Assembly (NCBI GenBank): GCA_028281825.1
Contig: JANQJC010000016.1
Coordinates: forward strand, 1 to 64,000
Reading direction: 5' to 3'
Source of the DNA: Flavobacteriales bacterium
GTDB lineage: Bacteria > Bacteroidota > Bacteroidia > JANQJC01
DNA: 64,000 nt
The notes below the pieces were generated by a model that made no database searches, was not told where the DNA came from, and was given only the letters and a program-made list of their open reading frames with translations. Positions 34,401 through 42,486 of the stretch are shown piece by piece. Both the position numbers and the translations under genes were made by a program. Positions within the stretch are counted from its first letter, which is position 1, and each line of letters opens with the position of its first letter.

Positions 34401-35282
34401 ATGAAAAAGACATTACTGGCACTGGTTCTCGGTTCAATTATTCTTACTGGATGTGAATCTCAAGGACAATCTACAAATGACAAATCAATTAAAAACAAAA
34501 ACGGTAAAATGGAAACACAAAAGCAAATTGTAGAAGTAAAAAATTATGTTCATCCACATGGCGCGCCTGCAAAAGGTAAAATACTAATGGTGGCAAGCAG
34601 CCCAACTGTTTCTGAACAAACAGGCTGGCCGATTGGCTTTTGGGCTGCTGAATTAACCCATCCCCTTAAGGTGTTTCAGGAAGCTGGCTATGAAGTTGAG
34701 TTGGTTTCTACTAATGGTGGACAGCTACAGATGGACGGCTACTCTGACCCTACGGATGCCAGTGGATATTCATCTCATGATATTATTTCGTTGGGCTATA
34801 TGCAACAAGAATGGTTCAATAAAATGTTAAGTAATACCAAGAGGCTGAAAGAAGTAAGTGAAAATGAGTATGACGGAATATTCTTGGTTGGTGGCCAAGG
34901 CCCTATGTATACATACCGTGGCAACGAGGAGTTGGAAGAGCTTTTTGTTTCTTTTTATGAGGCAGGTAAACCAAGTGCGGCAGTGTGTCATTCAACTACC
35001 CTATTGCTTGGAGCAAAAAAATCAAACGGAGAATTGTTGGTAAAGGGCAAGACATGGACCGGGTTTGCAAACTCTGAAGAAGACTATGCTGACCAGGCTG
35101 TTGGAATGGCGATACAACCATATAGGATAGAGGATGAGGCTAAAAAAATAGAGGAAACCAATTTTAAGGTAGCAGACGCATTTTCTTCTTATGCCATAGC
35201 TGACGGTAATTTAATTACCGGCCAACAGCAAAATTCGGGGGCTGCGGCAGCTGAATTATTAGTCGGACAACTTTCAAAATAG
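34401..35282 (+). CDS. DJ-1/PfpI-family lipoprotein
   Basis: A 293-residue protein from the ATG at 34401 with a lipoprotein signal (SIILTGC, Cys18). The DJ-1/PfpI domain follows: KILMVASSPTVSEQTGWPIGFWAAELTHPLKVFQEAGYEVELVSTNGG, YDGIFLVGGQGPMYTY, the nucleophile elbow PSAAVCHS (Cys196, His197) and the late GNLITGQQQNSGAAAAELL. This matches the Hsp31/YajL-like branch with known glyoxalase III or deglycase-type activity on aldehydes; the activity here is inferred. Being lipid-anchored is unusual. First gene of a four-gene operon with gaps of 31, 5 and 23 bp. Confidence 0.9.
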   Translation: MKKTLLALVLGSIILTGCESQGQSTNDKSIKNKNGKMETQKQIVEVKNYVHPHGAPAKGKILMVASSPTVSEQTGWPIGFWAAELTHPLKVFQEAGYEVELVSTNGGQLQMDGYSDPTDASGYSSHDIISLGYMQQEWFNKMLSNTKRLKEVSENEYDGIFLVGGQGPMYTYRGNEELEELFVSFYEAGKPSAAVCHSTTLLLGAKKSNGELLVKGKTWTGFANSEEDYADQAVGMAIQPYRIEDEAKKIEETNFKVADAFSSYAIADGNLITGQQQNSGAAAAELLVGQLSK

Positions 35283-35313
35283 TCACCACTTTGGGGCTTT
35301 AAGCTTCAGTAAA

Positions 35314-35970
35314 ATGAAGAAACTATTAATCATATCCATTATTGCAATTTGGGCTGGTGTATCAGCATCAGCCCAAATACCGGTTGAAGTTTTTTCAGGT
35401 AATGAAAGAACCACCTTAGACATAATGTTTTTTAGGTTCTTCAAAAACAAAAATGGCGAAAACAGCCATTGGCTTTTTTTCAATCGTAATAGGGCTGGTG
35501 TTGATTATAGGATAACAAGTTCTAAGCATCTCCCTGTGTTTGGTTTTACCGAGGCTATCTCATACAATCATCCCAAATTCAAGGGTTTTGCTCCAGTTGC
35601 TGTGGCCCAAGTGTTAAGTTGGGGAGTGTATCCCAAAGCTGGGGTACAGTATGTGGCAATGAAAGAGAGTTTAACCATTTTCTCATGGATAGTGAGTGAA
35701 ACATTAAGAAATCCTACAATTGATTTCTACGTGCTTTGCAGATATACACCACCATTGTCTGAGCATCTTAATTTGTTTTGCCAGATTGAAAGTCTGAATG
35801 CATTTTCAACTCCCTCTGAAGAAGGTAATACTTCTTTGGTTCAAAGGGCTAGGCTCGGACTAAAAATAAAAGAATGGCAGTTTGGTGCAGGGGCTGATTT
35901 TAGCCAGGCAAGCAGTTCAAGATATATCCTAAATAAAAACATAGGGGCTTTTTTAAGACATGAATTTTAA
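35314..35970 (+). CDS. Putative outer membrane beta-barrel protein
   Basis: A 218-residue protein with a signal peptide (MKKLLIISIIAIWAGVSASAQ). The mature part has alternating amphipathic strands separated by short turns (FFNRNRAGVDYRIT, FGFTEAISYNH, PVAVAQVLSWGVYPKAGVQYVA, LTIFSWIVSETL, TIDFYVLCRYTP, LNLFCQIESLNAF, RARLGLKIKEWQFGAGADFSQ) and ends in a terminal Phe (LRHEF), as outer membrane barrels do. I do not recognise a family. It is the second gene of the HxlR-controlled operon, 5 bp before the bestrophin gene. Confidence 0.72.
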   Translation: MKKLLIISIIAIWAGVSASAQIPVEVFSGNERTTLDIMFFRFFKNKNGENSHWLFFNRNRAGVDYRITSSKHLPVFGFTEAISYNHPKFKGFAPVAVAQVLSWGVYPKAGVQYVAMKESLTIFSWIVSETLRNPTIDFYVLCRYTPPLSEHLNLFCQIESLNAFSTPSEEGNTSLVQRARLGLKIKEWQFGAGADFSQASSSRYILNKNIGAFLRHEF

Positions 35971-35975
35971 TAGAA

Positions 35976-36914
35976 ATGCTAGTAAAGAGAAATTTTAACC
36001 CAGTTAAGGTTTGGCAATACATCAAAGGTCAGATGACATGTATAATACTGTGGTCAGTAGCAGTTTGGTTGGTGTATTATTTAAGCGAAAACCAGAGCAT
36101 GGCTATAAACTTTGCCCCAGTTGGGGTAATGGGTTCTGCCCTTGCTATTTTTGTGGCTTTCAGGAACAATTCGGCTTATGGGCGCTGGTGGGAGGCCAGA
36201 CAACTTTGGGGTGGTATTGTTAATTCAAGCAGGGTGTTGGCAAGATTGGTTATTACTTTTACAGACAGCCATTCTCATCAAGAGAATTACAATAAAGAGC
36301 GAAGTAATGATTTTAAACATGATTTGGTTTATTTATGTATTGCCTGGGTTCATTCACTAAGACTACATTTAAGGGCACAAAATACCTGGGAAGAATTGAA
36401 TCCCTTTTTTACTTCGAAAGAGGAATATAATGAACTGATAAACAGACAAAACAAGCCCACTTATTTACAACTGCTTATAGGTAATAGGATATACCAAGCT
36501 ATGGCTGATGGCACTCTAGGTGGTTTTGATAGTTTTCAGATGGAAGGTCAGTTGTTAGCGTTGGCCAATTACCAGGGAGGGTGTGAACGTATTAAAAACA
36601 CTCCCCTTCCCAAGCAATATGATTTTTTCACCAGGGTATTTATCGTTATCTTTTCTTTTTTGTTGCCTTTTGGGCTTTTAACTTTTTTTGCAGAAGCTAA
36701 TTCATGGCTTATTATTCCAATTTCTATATTGGTTTCCGGAGTGTTTGTTATTATGGAGCGCACTGGTGCTGCAAATGAAAATCCTTTTGAGAATTTGATA
36801 ACTGATGTGCCTTTAACAGCAATTTGTAATACTATTGAACGGGATTTGAAAGAAATGCTAGGTGATAAAAGCCTGCCTGAAAAATTAGAGCCAACTGAAG
36901 GTTACTTATTTTAG
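35976..36914 (+). CDS. Bestrophin/UPF0187-family anion channel
   Basis: A 312-residue inner membrane protein of the bestrophin-like (YneE) family. Signature: AIFVAFRNNSAYGRWWEARQLWGGIVNSSRVLARLV, with further transmembrane segments at about 25-45, 50-65, 215-235 and 240-260, and the ENPFENLITDVPLTAICNTIERDL segment that matches the conserved neck region. Bacterial bestrophins form pentameric channels for anions, in some cases cations. Placed in an operon with a DJ-1 lipoprotein and a dehydrogenase, it may control ion flux during the same stress. Confidence 0.92.
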   Translation: MLVKRNFNPVKVWQYIKGQMTCIILWSVAVWLVYYLSENQSMAINFAPVGVMGSALAIFVAFRNNSAYGRWWEARQLWGGIVNSSRVLARLVITFTDSHSHQENYNKERSNDFKHDLVYLCIAWVHSLRLHLRAQNTWEELNPFFTSKEEYNELINRQNKPTYLQLLIGNRIYQAMADGTLGGFDSFQMEGQLLALANYQGGCERIKNTPLPKQYDFFTRVFIVIFSFLLPFGLLTFFAEANSWLIIPISILVSGVFVIMERTGAANENPFENLITDVPLTAICNTIERDLKEMLGDKSLPEKLEPTEGYLF

Positions 36915-36937
36915 TTGAAAAAAATATAAAGAATGAT

Positions 36938-37555
36938 ATGAAAATAGCTGTAATTGGAACTGGAAATGTAGGTGGTGCACTGGCTACTAAATGGGCAAAT
37001 TCAGGTCATACTATTTATTTGGGTGCTAATGACTTAGATAGCTTTAAAGGCAAAGAGTTGCTTAAAAACCAGAATACTACTGTTAATACAATCGCCGATG
37101 CAGTAGCCAATTCTGAAATAATTTTACTGGCAACTCCTGCGACTGTTGCGGTTGAGGTGACCAAATCTTTGGGAGACACTACTGGCAAGGTGATTATTGA
37201 TGCGATGAACATTATAATGGGTAGGGGGCCAACTGGATATAGTAATACGGCTGATGCGGTCTTGGCAAACACACCAACTGCAGATGTGGTAAAATGTTTT
37301 AATACCACCGGATTTAATAATATGCTAAATCCTATGTATGGCTCTACTGCTATTGATGCTTTTGTAGCTGGCGATAGTGAGAGAGGTAAATCAATGGCAA
37401 TTGCACTGGCTAAAGATGCAGGTTTCGGGGAGTGTTATGATATAGGAGGAAATGATAAATTTCAACTGATGGAACAATTCGCATGGTTTTGGATTAACCT
37501 GGCAATGTTTAAAGGCCAAGGTAGGGACATTGGTTTCAAATTGTTGAAGCGTTAA
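36938..37555 (+). CDS. F420-reductase-like NAD(P)-binding oxidoreductase
   Basis: A 205-residue protein with the N-terminal dinucleotide motif VIGTGNVGGALA (Gly7, Gly9, Gly12), then AVANSEIILLATPATVAVEVTKSLGD, KVIIDAMNIIMGRG, ADVVKCFNTTGFNNM and a C-terminal helix LMEQFAWFWINLAMF. It belongs to the NADPH-dependent F420 reductase superfamily (COG2085), whose bacterial members without F420 act as reductases of unknown substrate. Last gene of the HxlR-controlled operon, facing the DUF2807 gene with 8 bp between. Confidence 0.88.
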   Translation: MKIAVIGTGNVGGALATKWANSGHTIYLGANDLDSFKGKELLKNQNTTVNTIADAVANSEIILLATPATVAVEVTKSLGDTTGKVIIDAMNIIMGRGPTGYSNTADAVLANTPTADVVKCFNTTGFNNMLNPMYGSTAIDAFVAGDSERGKSMAIALAKDAGFGECYDIGGNDKFQLMEQFAWFWINLAMFKGQGRDIGFKLLKR

Positions 37556-37563
37556 AGATATTT

Positions 37564-38292
37564 TTAGTCTAAAGCAATTAACTCACCTTCACCATTGCCA
37601 TTTAGATTAATAGTGGAGGGGTTGCCTGCGTAGTGCACGTTGCCTATGTAGTTAATCTCAGCATTGAGGGTGTCTTGGGCATTTACATACATTTCACCAG
37701 TACCGCTATGTATTGCCCAGGCTTCATTGGCAATTAATCCATCACAATAGACAAAGCCGTTGCCTGTGGAGTAAGCATAGAAAAAGTTGGTATTGCCTAT
37801 TAATTGCACATCACCTGGGCCAGTGTGATTTTTAGCGTGAACATAGTCTGCTTCCACTTGAAGCGAAATATTTGAATAGGACTCCCATAAATCAATTAAC
37901 AAGGTGTCAGCAGATATAGTATTTGTACTGAAAATGTTACCTGTCCCATAACAGGTCAGTTCAGTCAGTTCAGTCAGGTTTATATAAACAGTAAACTGGT
38001 TTTTGAGGCTCCTTACCCAGTTGCAATCATTTTGGTTGCTAATTTTTAAAACTCCCTGTGACACTTCAGTTTTTATTTTTCCAATAAGCTTGCTTCCCGC
38101 TTCTATTCTAACTTCAGGTATAGAATCTTGGGTGATGTAAACGCTGACGTTATCATTCACTTCAATTTTATCAAAGTACGGCAAGTTTCTTGTTTCGGTG
38201 GTGGTGTCACCAGTGCCTTTAAAGCAATCTCCTATATCTTTTTTACAAGAAGCAAGTGTGACAAAAACAAGAAAGACCAGAGATAAACGCAT
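37564..38292 (-). CDS. DUF2807 (head GIN domain) lipoprotein
   Basis: A 242-residue lipoprotein from the ATG at 38292 (MRLSLVFLVFVTLASC, Cys16, then KKDIGDC). The remaining part is the DUF2807 beta-solenoid: RNLPYFDKIEVNDNVSVYITQDSIPEVRIEAGSKLIGKIKTEV, then repeating strands LTELTCYGTGNIFSTNTISADTLLIDLWESYSNISLQVEADYVHAKNHTGPGDVQLIGN. Function unknown; such proteins are adhesin-like in fold. The start codon follows the lipB stop after one base (TAG-C-ATG), so translation is coupled to lipB. Confidence 0.87.
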   Translation of the reverse strand: MRLSLVFLVFVTLASCKKDIGDCFKGTGDTTTETRNLPYFDKIEVNDNVSVYITQDSIPEVRIEAGSKLIGKIKTEVSQGVLKISNQNDCNWVRSLKNQFTVYINLTELTELTCYGTGNIFSTNTISADTLLIDLWESYSNISLQVEADYVHAKNHTGPGDVQLIGNTNFFYAYSTGNGFVYCDGLIANEAWAIHSGTGEMYVNAQDTLNAEINYIGNVHYAGNPSTINLNGNGEGELIALD

Positions 38293-38293
38293 G

Positions 38294-39028
38294 CTAATAT
38301 ACTGGCTGCTTTTCCAACAATTCCATTTCAAAAACCCGGGATAGGTATAGTTTGAGTTTTTGTTTCACATCTTCAATGTCCATTTCCTTACCAAGTTCTT
38401 TTTGCAGGGAAGTAACTCCTTTATTGTCTATGCCGCAAGGAACGATGTGACCAAAGTAATCCAGGTTGGTGTTTACATTGAGGGCAAAGCCATGCATGGT
38501 TACCCAACGGCTGGTGTGCACTCCAATAGCCAATATTTTTCGGGCTTTAACCGGGTCTTCAAAATCAAGCCATACACCAGTGTAGCCTTTCTCTCCGCGT
38601 ACAGATTCGATACCGTATTCTTCTTTCAATAGCATAATTGCCGCATCTTCCATGTAGCGTAGAAACTTGTGGATATCACCAAAAAAGTTGTCCAAATCAA
38701 AAATGGGATAGCCTACTATTTGCCCAGGGCCATGGTAGGTCATATCACCACCACGATTGATTTGGTAAAATTCAGCGTGATTTTCATCTAAACCCTTTTC
38801 ATCCAACAACAGATGTTTTTCATCCCCGCTTTTGCCTAGGGTATAAACATGGGGGTGTTCGCAGAAAAGGAGATGATTATTCGTTGGTGTGCGTTCTTCT
38901 TCAGGTAAATCCCTGTTTTCAAGCTTAAGGTCAATGATTTGATAAAAAAGCTTTTTCTGGTAATCCCAGCAGGTTTGATAATCAATCAAACCAAGGTCTT
39001 CAAAAAAAACTTTTTTGTTCTGTTCCAT
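38294..39028 (-). CDS. lipB: Octanoyltransferase
   Basis: A 244-residue enzyme that moves octanoyl from ACP to lipoate-dependent enzymes. Motifs: LLFCEHPHVYTLGKSG, RGGDMTYHGPGQIVGYPIFDL, TGVWL, KILAIGVHTSRWVTMHGFALNVN and the catalytic Cys-containing IVPCGIDNKGVTSLQKELG. The ATG at 39028 overlaps the stop codon of the upstream isomerase gene in TGATG, so the pair is coupled. No lipA neighbour is seen. Confidence 0.95.
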   Translation of the reverse strand: MEQNKKVFFEDLGLIDYQTCWDYQKKLFYQIIDLKLENRDLPEEERTPTNNHLLFCEHPHVYTLGKSGDEKHLLLDEKGLDENHAEFYQINRGGDMTYHGPGQIVGYPIFDLDNFFGDIHKFLRYMEDAAIMLLKEEYGIESVRGEKGYTGVWLDFEDPVKARKILAIGVHTSRWVTMHGFALNVNTNLDYFGHIVPCGIDNKGVTSLQKELGKEMDIEDVKQKLKLYLSRVFEMELLEKQPVY

Positions 39029-40011
39029 CACAGTTTAGCTAATTCACCTTTCAGGTGGTCTATCACTTTCACTTCTACGGCATCTACTCCTCTTTTGTCA
39101 GCCAAAAAGCAAGAAACCCAATCGCATAAGTGAATCAAGTAAAGTGATTTTTCTATTGCTGAATCTCCTTTTGAGAAAAGTTCAATGATATTGGGGGTGT
39201 ACTTAGCAAATACGCCCTCATTGATTTCAATGCGGCTTTTCACACGCTCATAATCATCATCATTACGGAAAATAACTACAGCCAAATCATGGTTCTCATC
39301 ACGCCAACCCACCAGCTCATTGTGGTTCATCTCGGGGATTACATGATGCCAGCAAAGTATTTTACTGTTTTCATTCAATTGCTGGCGGAAACGCACGGCT
39401 ACACCTTCATACCCAGCGGGAGCATATAGAATGGGTAGCTTTTGGTGCAATTGCTCAGTTATGTTTTCAGCCTTTTGGATGATATCTTCTTTATCATTCT
39501 CAAGAAGGGTGATGGCTTTTTCCAGTTGTGCCTCAAAGCCACCAGAGATTATTTCAAAGTGATTGAGTACATAGAATAGTTGCGTCAAGGAATACCCCAA
39601 ACAGGCACGTGGTGGCTTGCCTTCAGGGATAATAATATGGTCAAACCCCAGGGCTTGTGCTTTGTCAATCACCTTTCCGCCCGATGAAACACATACTATT
39701 TTGGCTCCCCTTTCAATGGCTATATCCATTGCGTTAAGGGTTTCCTCAGTATTGCCTGAATAGGATGATATTATTACCAGCGAATTCTCGTTGACATAGG
39801 CAGGTAAAAAGTAATCCTTGTTCACCAAAATAGGTACAGTAGCTTCCTTGGCGGTTAATTCAGCAGCGATAGTGCCACCAATGCCTGAACCACCCAAGCC
39901 TGATATTACTACATTTTTAATCTCATGGCTTGCTGCACTTAGGCTTGCTTTTCGGCCTATCTCAATGGCTTCCTTTAATTGTGATGGAAAGCTTTCAACT
40001 AATTCTTTCAT
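39028..40011 (-). CDS. Bifunctional phosphoglucose/phosphomannose isomerase (SIS family)
   Basis: A 327-residue protein from the ATG at 40011 (MKELVESFPSQLKEAIEIG), just downstream of a good -7 box. The SIS domain has VVISGLGGSGIGGTIAAEL and LVIISSYSGNTEETLNAMDIAIERGAKIVCVSSGG, the C-terminal bac_PGI domain has RFRQQLNENSKILCWHHVIPEMNHNELVGW with the catalytic Glu-His pair. It interconverts glucose-6-P or mannose-6-P with fructose-6-P. First gene of the operon with lipB and the DUF2807 lipoprotein. Confidence 0.93.
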   Translation of the reverse strand: MKELVESFPSQLKEAIEIGRKASLSAASHEIKNVVISGLGGSGIGGTIAAELTAKEATVPILVNKDYFLPAYVNENSLVIISSYSGNTEETLNAMDIAIERGAKIVCVSSGGKVIDKAQALGFDHIIIPEGKPPRACLGYSLTQLFYVLNHFEIISGGFEAQLEKAITLLENDKEDIIQKAENITEQLHQKLPILYAPAGYEGVAVRFRQQLNENSKILCWHHVIPEMNHNELVGWRDENHDLAVVIFRNDDDYERVKSRIEINEGVFAKYTPNIIELFSKGDSAIEKSLYLIHLCDWVSCFLADKRGVDAVEVKVIDHLKGELAKL

Positions 40012-40031
40012 AAGGATATTATAGTTGCAGA

Positions 40032-40039
40032 CAAAGTTA
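40032..40039 (-). promoter_or_regulatory. -7 box of the isomerase-lipB-DUF2807 operon
   Basis: The reverse strand reads TAACTTTG, an exact match, 20 nt before the ATG at 40011. Confidence 0.55.
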
Positions 40040-40109
40040 AGGATTTCAAATTTTGTTTGCGCTATCCGAAGCATTCCAATAAATAGCTGTATAAAAGATT
40101 CTCAATACC

Positions 40110-40117
40110 TATCTTTG
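40110..40117 (+). promoter_or_regulatory. -7 box of lysS
   Basis: TATCTTTG, an exact match, ending 15 nt before the ATG at 40133. The -33 position carries TGT rather than TTG. Confidence 0.55.
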
Positions 40118-40132
40118 CGCAAAATTTGAGAA

Positions 40133-41656
40133 ATGAGCAGAGAACTCAGCGAGCAAGAGCAAGTGAGGCGCGATGCCTTGCGGCAAATCAGGGATTTGGG
40201 TATTGACCCTTACCCCGCAGACCTATTTGATGTAGACAACTATGCCAAAAACATTAAGGACAACTATGAAGAAGGCAAGGAGGTAAGCATAGCTGGCCGC
40301 TTAATGAGTGTGCGTATCATGGGTAAGGCATCTTTTGCTGAGTTGCAAGACTCTTCAGGTAGGATACAATTGTATGTATCAAGGGATGATATTTGCCCTG
40401 GAGAGGACAAAACACTCTATAATTCTGTTTTCAAGAAGCTATTGCACATTGGTGATTATATCGGTGTAAAGGGTCATGTGTTTAAGACCCAAGTGGGTGA
40501 GACTTCAGTTCATGTTACTTCTTTGACCGTATTGAGTAAGACACTAAGGCCATTGCCAATCGTGAAAACTGATGCAGAAGGTAATGTGCACGACGCTTTT
40601 GTTGACCCTGAACTCCGCCATAGAATGAGGTATGTTGATTTGGTGGTGAATAAGGGAATCAAAGAAACATTCATTAAACGTACCCAATTGATGAACTCTA
40701 TGCGTGAGTTTTTTAATGCTAAAGGGTATTTGGAGGTAGAGACCCCAATTTTGCAAGCAATTCCAGGTGGTGCCAATGCAAGGCCATTTGTTACGCATCA
40801 TAATGCATTGGATGTGCCGATGTACTTGCGTATCGCCAATGAGCTTTACCTAAAAAGGTTGATTGTAGGTGGCTTTGATGGGGTTTATGAGTTCGCGAAG
40901 GATTTCCGTAACGAGGGGATGGACAGGACCCATAACCCTGAGTTTACAGTGATGGAAATATATGTAGCCTATAAAGACTACAATTGGATGATGGAATTCA
41001 CCGAGCAGATGTTGGAAAAAGTGGCGATGGACTTGCATGGAAAAACAGAGGTGCAAGTAGGTGATAAAATCATTGATTTTAAAGCACCTTACCCAAGGGT
41101 AACTATGTATGATGCCATCAAAGAGCATACTGGCATTGATATTTCAGGCATGGGCGAGGATGAGCTAAGGGATGTTTGCAAGAAACTACACATTGATGTA
41201 GACGAGAGTTTCGGAAAAGGCAAATTGATAGACGAGATATTCGGCGAGAAATGTGAAGGCAACTATATTCAACCTACTTTTATTATTGATTACCCTATTG
41301 AGATGTCACCGCTTTGTAAAAGACATAGGACTAATCCTGAATTGACTGAGCGTTTTGAGTTAATGATAAACAGTAAGGAAATAGCCAATGCTTACTCAGA
41401 GTTGAATGACCCTATTGACCAAAGGGAGCGTTTTGAGGAGCAAATGCATTTGGCGGATAAAGGAGATGATGAAGCCATGCTTATAGACCAGGATTTCTTA
41501 CGTGCATTGGAGTTTGGTATGCCGCCAACTTCAGGCATGGGCATAGGTATTGACAGGCTTACCATGCTAATGACTAATAATGATACGATACAGGAAGTGC
41601 TGTTCTTCCCACAGATGCGCCCAGAGAAAAAGGCTGAGCCTGTAAGTGAAGACTAG
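40133..41656 (+). CDS. lysS: Lysyl-tRNA synthetase, class II
   Basis: A 507-residue enzyme. The N-terminal OB-fold anticodon-binding domain is at about 50-160 (VSIAGRLMSVRIMGKASFAEL). Class II motif 1 lies around FFNAKGYLEVETPILQ, motif 2 is FRNEGMDRTHNPEFTVMEIY, motif 3 is GMPPTSGMGIGIDRLTMLMT. Length is normal. It is monocistronic with a -7 box before and a strong terminator after. Confidence 0.97.
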   Translation: MSRELSEQEQVRRDALRQIRDLGIDPYPADLFDVDNYAKNIKDNYEEGKEVSIAGRLMSVRIMGKASFAELQDSSGRIQLYVSRDDICPGEDKTLYNSVFKKLLHIGDYIGVKGHVFKTQVGETSVHVTSLTVLSKTLRPLPIVKTDAEGNVHDAFVDPELRHRMRYVDLVVNKGIKETFIKRTQLMNSMREFFNAKGYLEVETPILQAIPGGANARPFVTHHNALDVPMYLRIANELYLKRLIVGGFDGVYEFAKDFRNEGMDRTHNPEFTVMEIYVAYKDYNWMMEFTEQMLEKVAMDLHGKTEVQVGDKIIDFKAPYPRVTMYDAIKEHTGIDISGMGEDELRDVCKKLHIDVDESFGKGKLIDEIFGEKCEGNYIQPTFIIDYPIEMSPLCKRHRTNPELTERFELMINSKEIANAYSELNDPIDQRERFEEQMHLADKGDDEAMLIDQDFLRALEFGMPPTSGMGIGIDRLTMLMTNNDTIQEVLFFPQMRPEKKAEPVSED

Positions 41657-41676
41657 GCCATAAAAATTAACCCCAT

Positions 41677-41709
41677 AAAAAAGCCCGGCCAATTTGGCCG
41701 GGCTTTTTT
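41677..41709. terminator. Bidirectional terminator lysS / superoxide dismutase
   Basis: A6, GCCCGGCCAA, T, TTGGCCGGGC, T6: a near-perfect GC-rich hairpin with T-tracts on both strands. It serves both convergent genes. Confidence 0.93.
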
Positions 41710-41729
41710 GGTTATCGGCAGTTGCGAAA

Positions 41730-42335
41730 TTAACTGCCGTAGTTTTCAGCCACTTTATCCCAATTCACTACGTTCCAAAAAGCAGAGATATAATCAGGTC
41801 TGCGGTTTTGGTAGTTCAGGTAGTAAGCATGTTCCCAAACATCCAATCCTAAAATTGGAGTTCCGTTGCAACCAGCATCAACATCCATTAGTGGGTTGTC
41901 TTGGTTAGCAGTAGAGCAAACAGCTAGTTTGCCGCTATCATCTTTGCAAAGCCATGCCCAGCCAGAGCCAAATCTTGTAGCTGCAGCTGCGGCAAATTGC
42001 TCCTTGAAAGCATCAAATGAGCCAAAGTCGCGATTAATGGCATCACCCAAGGCTCCGCTTGGTGCGCCTCCACCATTTGGGGACATGACTTCCCAAAACA
42101 AGCAGTGGTTATAATAGCCGCCTCCATTGTTTCTAACAGCGCCTGAAGCCGAAGAAACATTAGCAAGAATGTCTTCAATCGATTTTCCTTCCAACTCTGT
42201 GCCCTCTATCGCCGTATTTAATTTTGAAGTATATCCATTATGATGCTTGGTATGGTGTATTTCCATTGTGCGGGCATCAATATGTGGTTCTAATGCGTCG
42301 TACGCATATGGTAAAGATGGTAATTCAAAAGCCAT
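41730..42335 (-). CDS. Superoxide dismutase, Mn/Fe family, probably Mn type
   Basis: A 201-residue cytoplasmic enzyme that dismutates superoxide. Metal ligands: His27 (MEIHHTKHH), His77 ([10 protein letters not shown]), Asp165 and His169 ([10 protein letters not shown]). The second-sphere Gln is at 145 in STANQDNPL, with Gly residues in GGGYYNH where Fe enzymes carry Ala-Gln; this arrangement is typical of Mn or cambialistic enzymes. No signal peptide. It has a perfect promoter, divergent from the large type B adhesin gene. Confidence 0.94.
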   Translation of the reverse strand: MAFELPSLPYAYDALEPHIDARTMEIHHTKHHNGYTSKLNTAIEGTELEGKSIEDILANVSSASGAVRNNGGGYYNHCLFWEVMSPNGGGAPSGALGDAINRDFGSFDAFKEQFAAAAATRFGSGWAWLCKDDSGKLAVCSTANQDNPLMDVDAGCNGTPILGLDVWEHAYYLNYQNRRPDYISAFWNVVNWDKVAENYGS

Positions 42336-42367
42336 GATTTATTTTTTTAAATGGTTAGTAAACGGGT

Positions 42368-42398
42368 CAAATATATAACTCGGTTGTTGTTTATCAAA
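42368..42398 (-). promoter_or_regulatory. Promoter of the superoxide dismutase gene
   Basis: On the reverse strand TTTG (42395-42398), exactly 19 nt, TATATTTG (42368-42375). This is the best consensus promoter in the window. The -33 element overlaps a small inverted repeat AACCG..CGGTT (42397-42411), a possible regulator site. Confidence 0.8.
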
Positions 42399-42469
42399 CC
42401 GTTTTGCGGTTAAATTGTTTTGAATAATTTGTATTGATGAGGAATTCTCGTATCAATACTTAATTTACT

Positions 42470-42477
42470 TAAATTTG
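42470..42477 (+). promoter_or_regulatory. -7 box of the type B adhesin gene
   Basis: TAAATTTG, an exact match, ends 9 nt before the ATG at 42487. It covers the in-frame TTG at 42475, which is therefore not the start. Confidence 0.55.
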
Positions 42478-42486
42478 CATGTCCTT

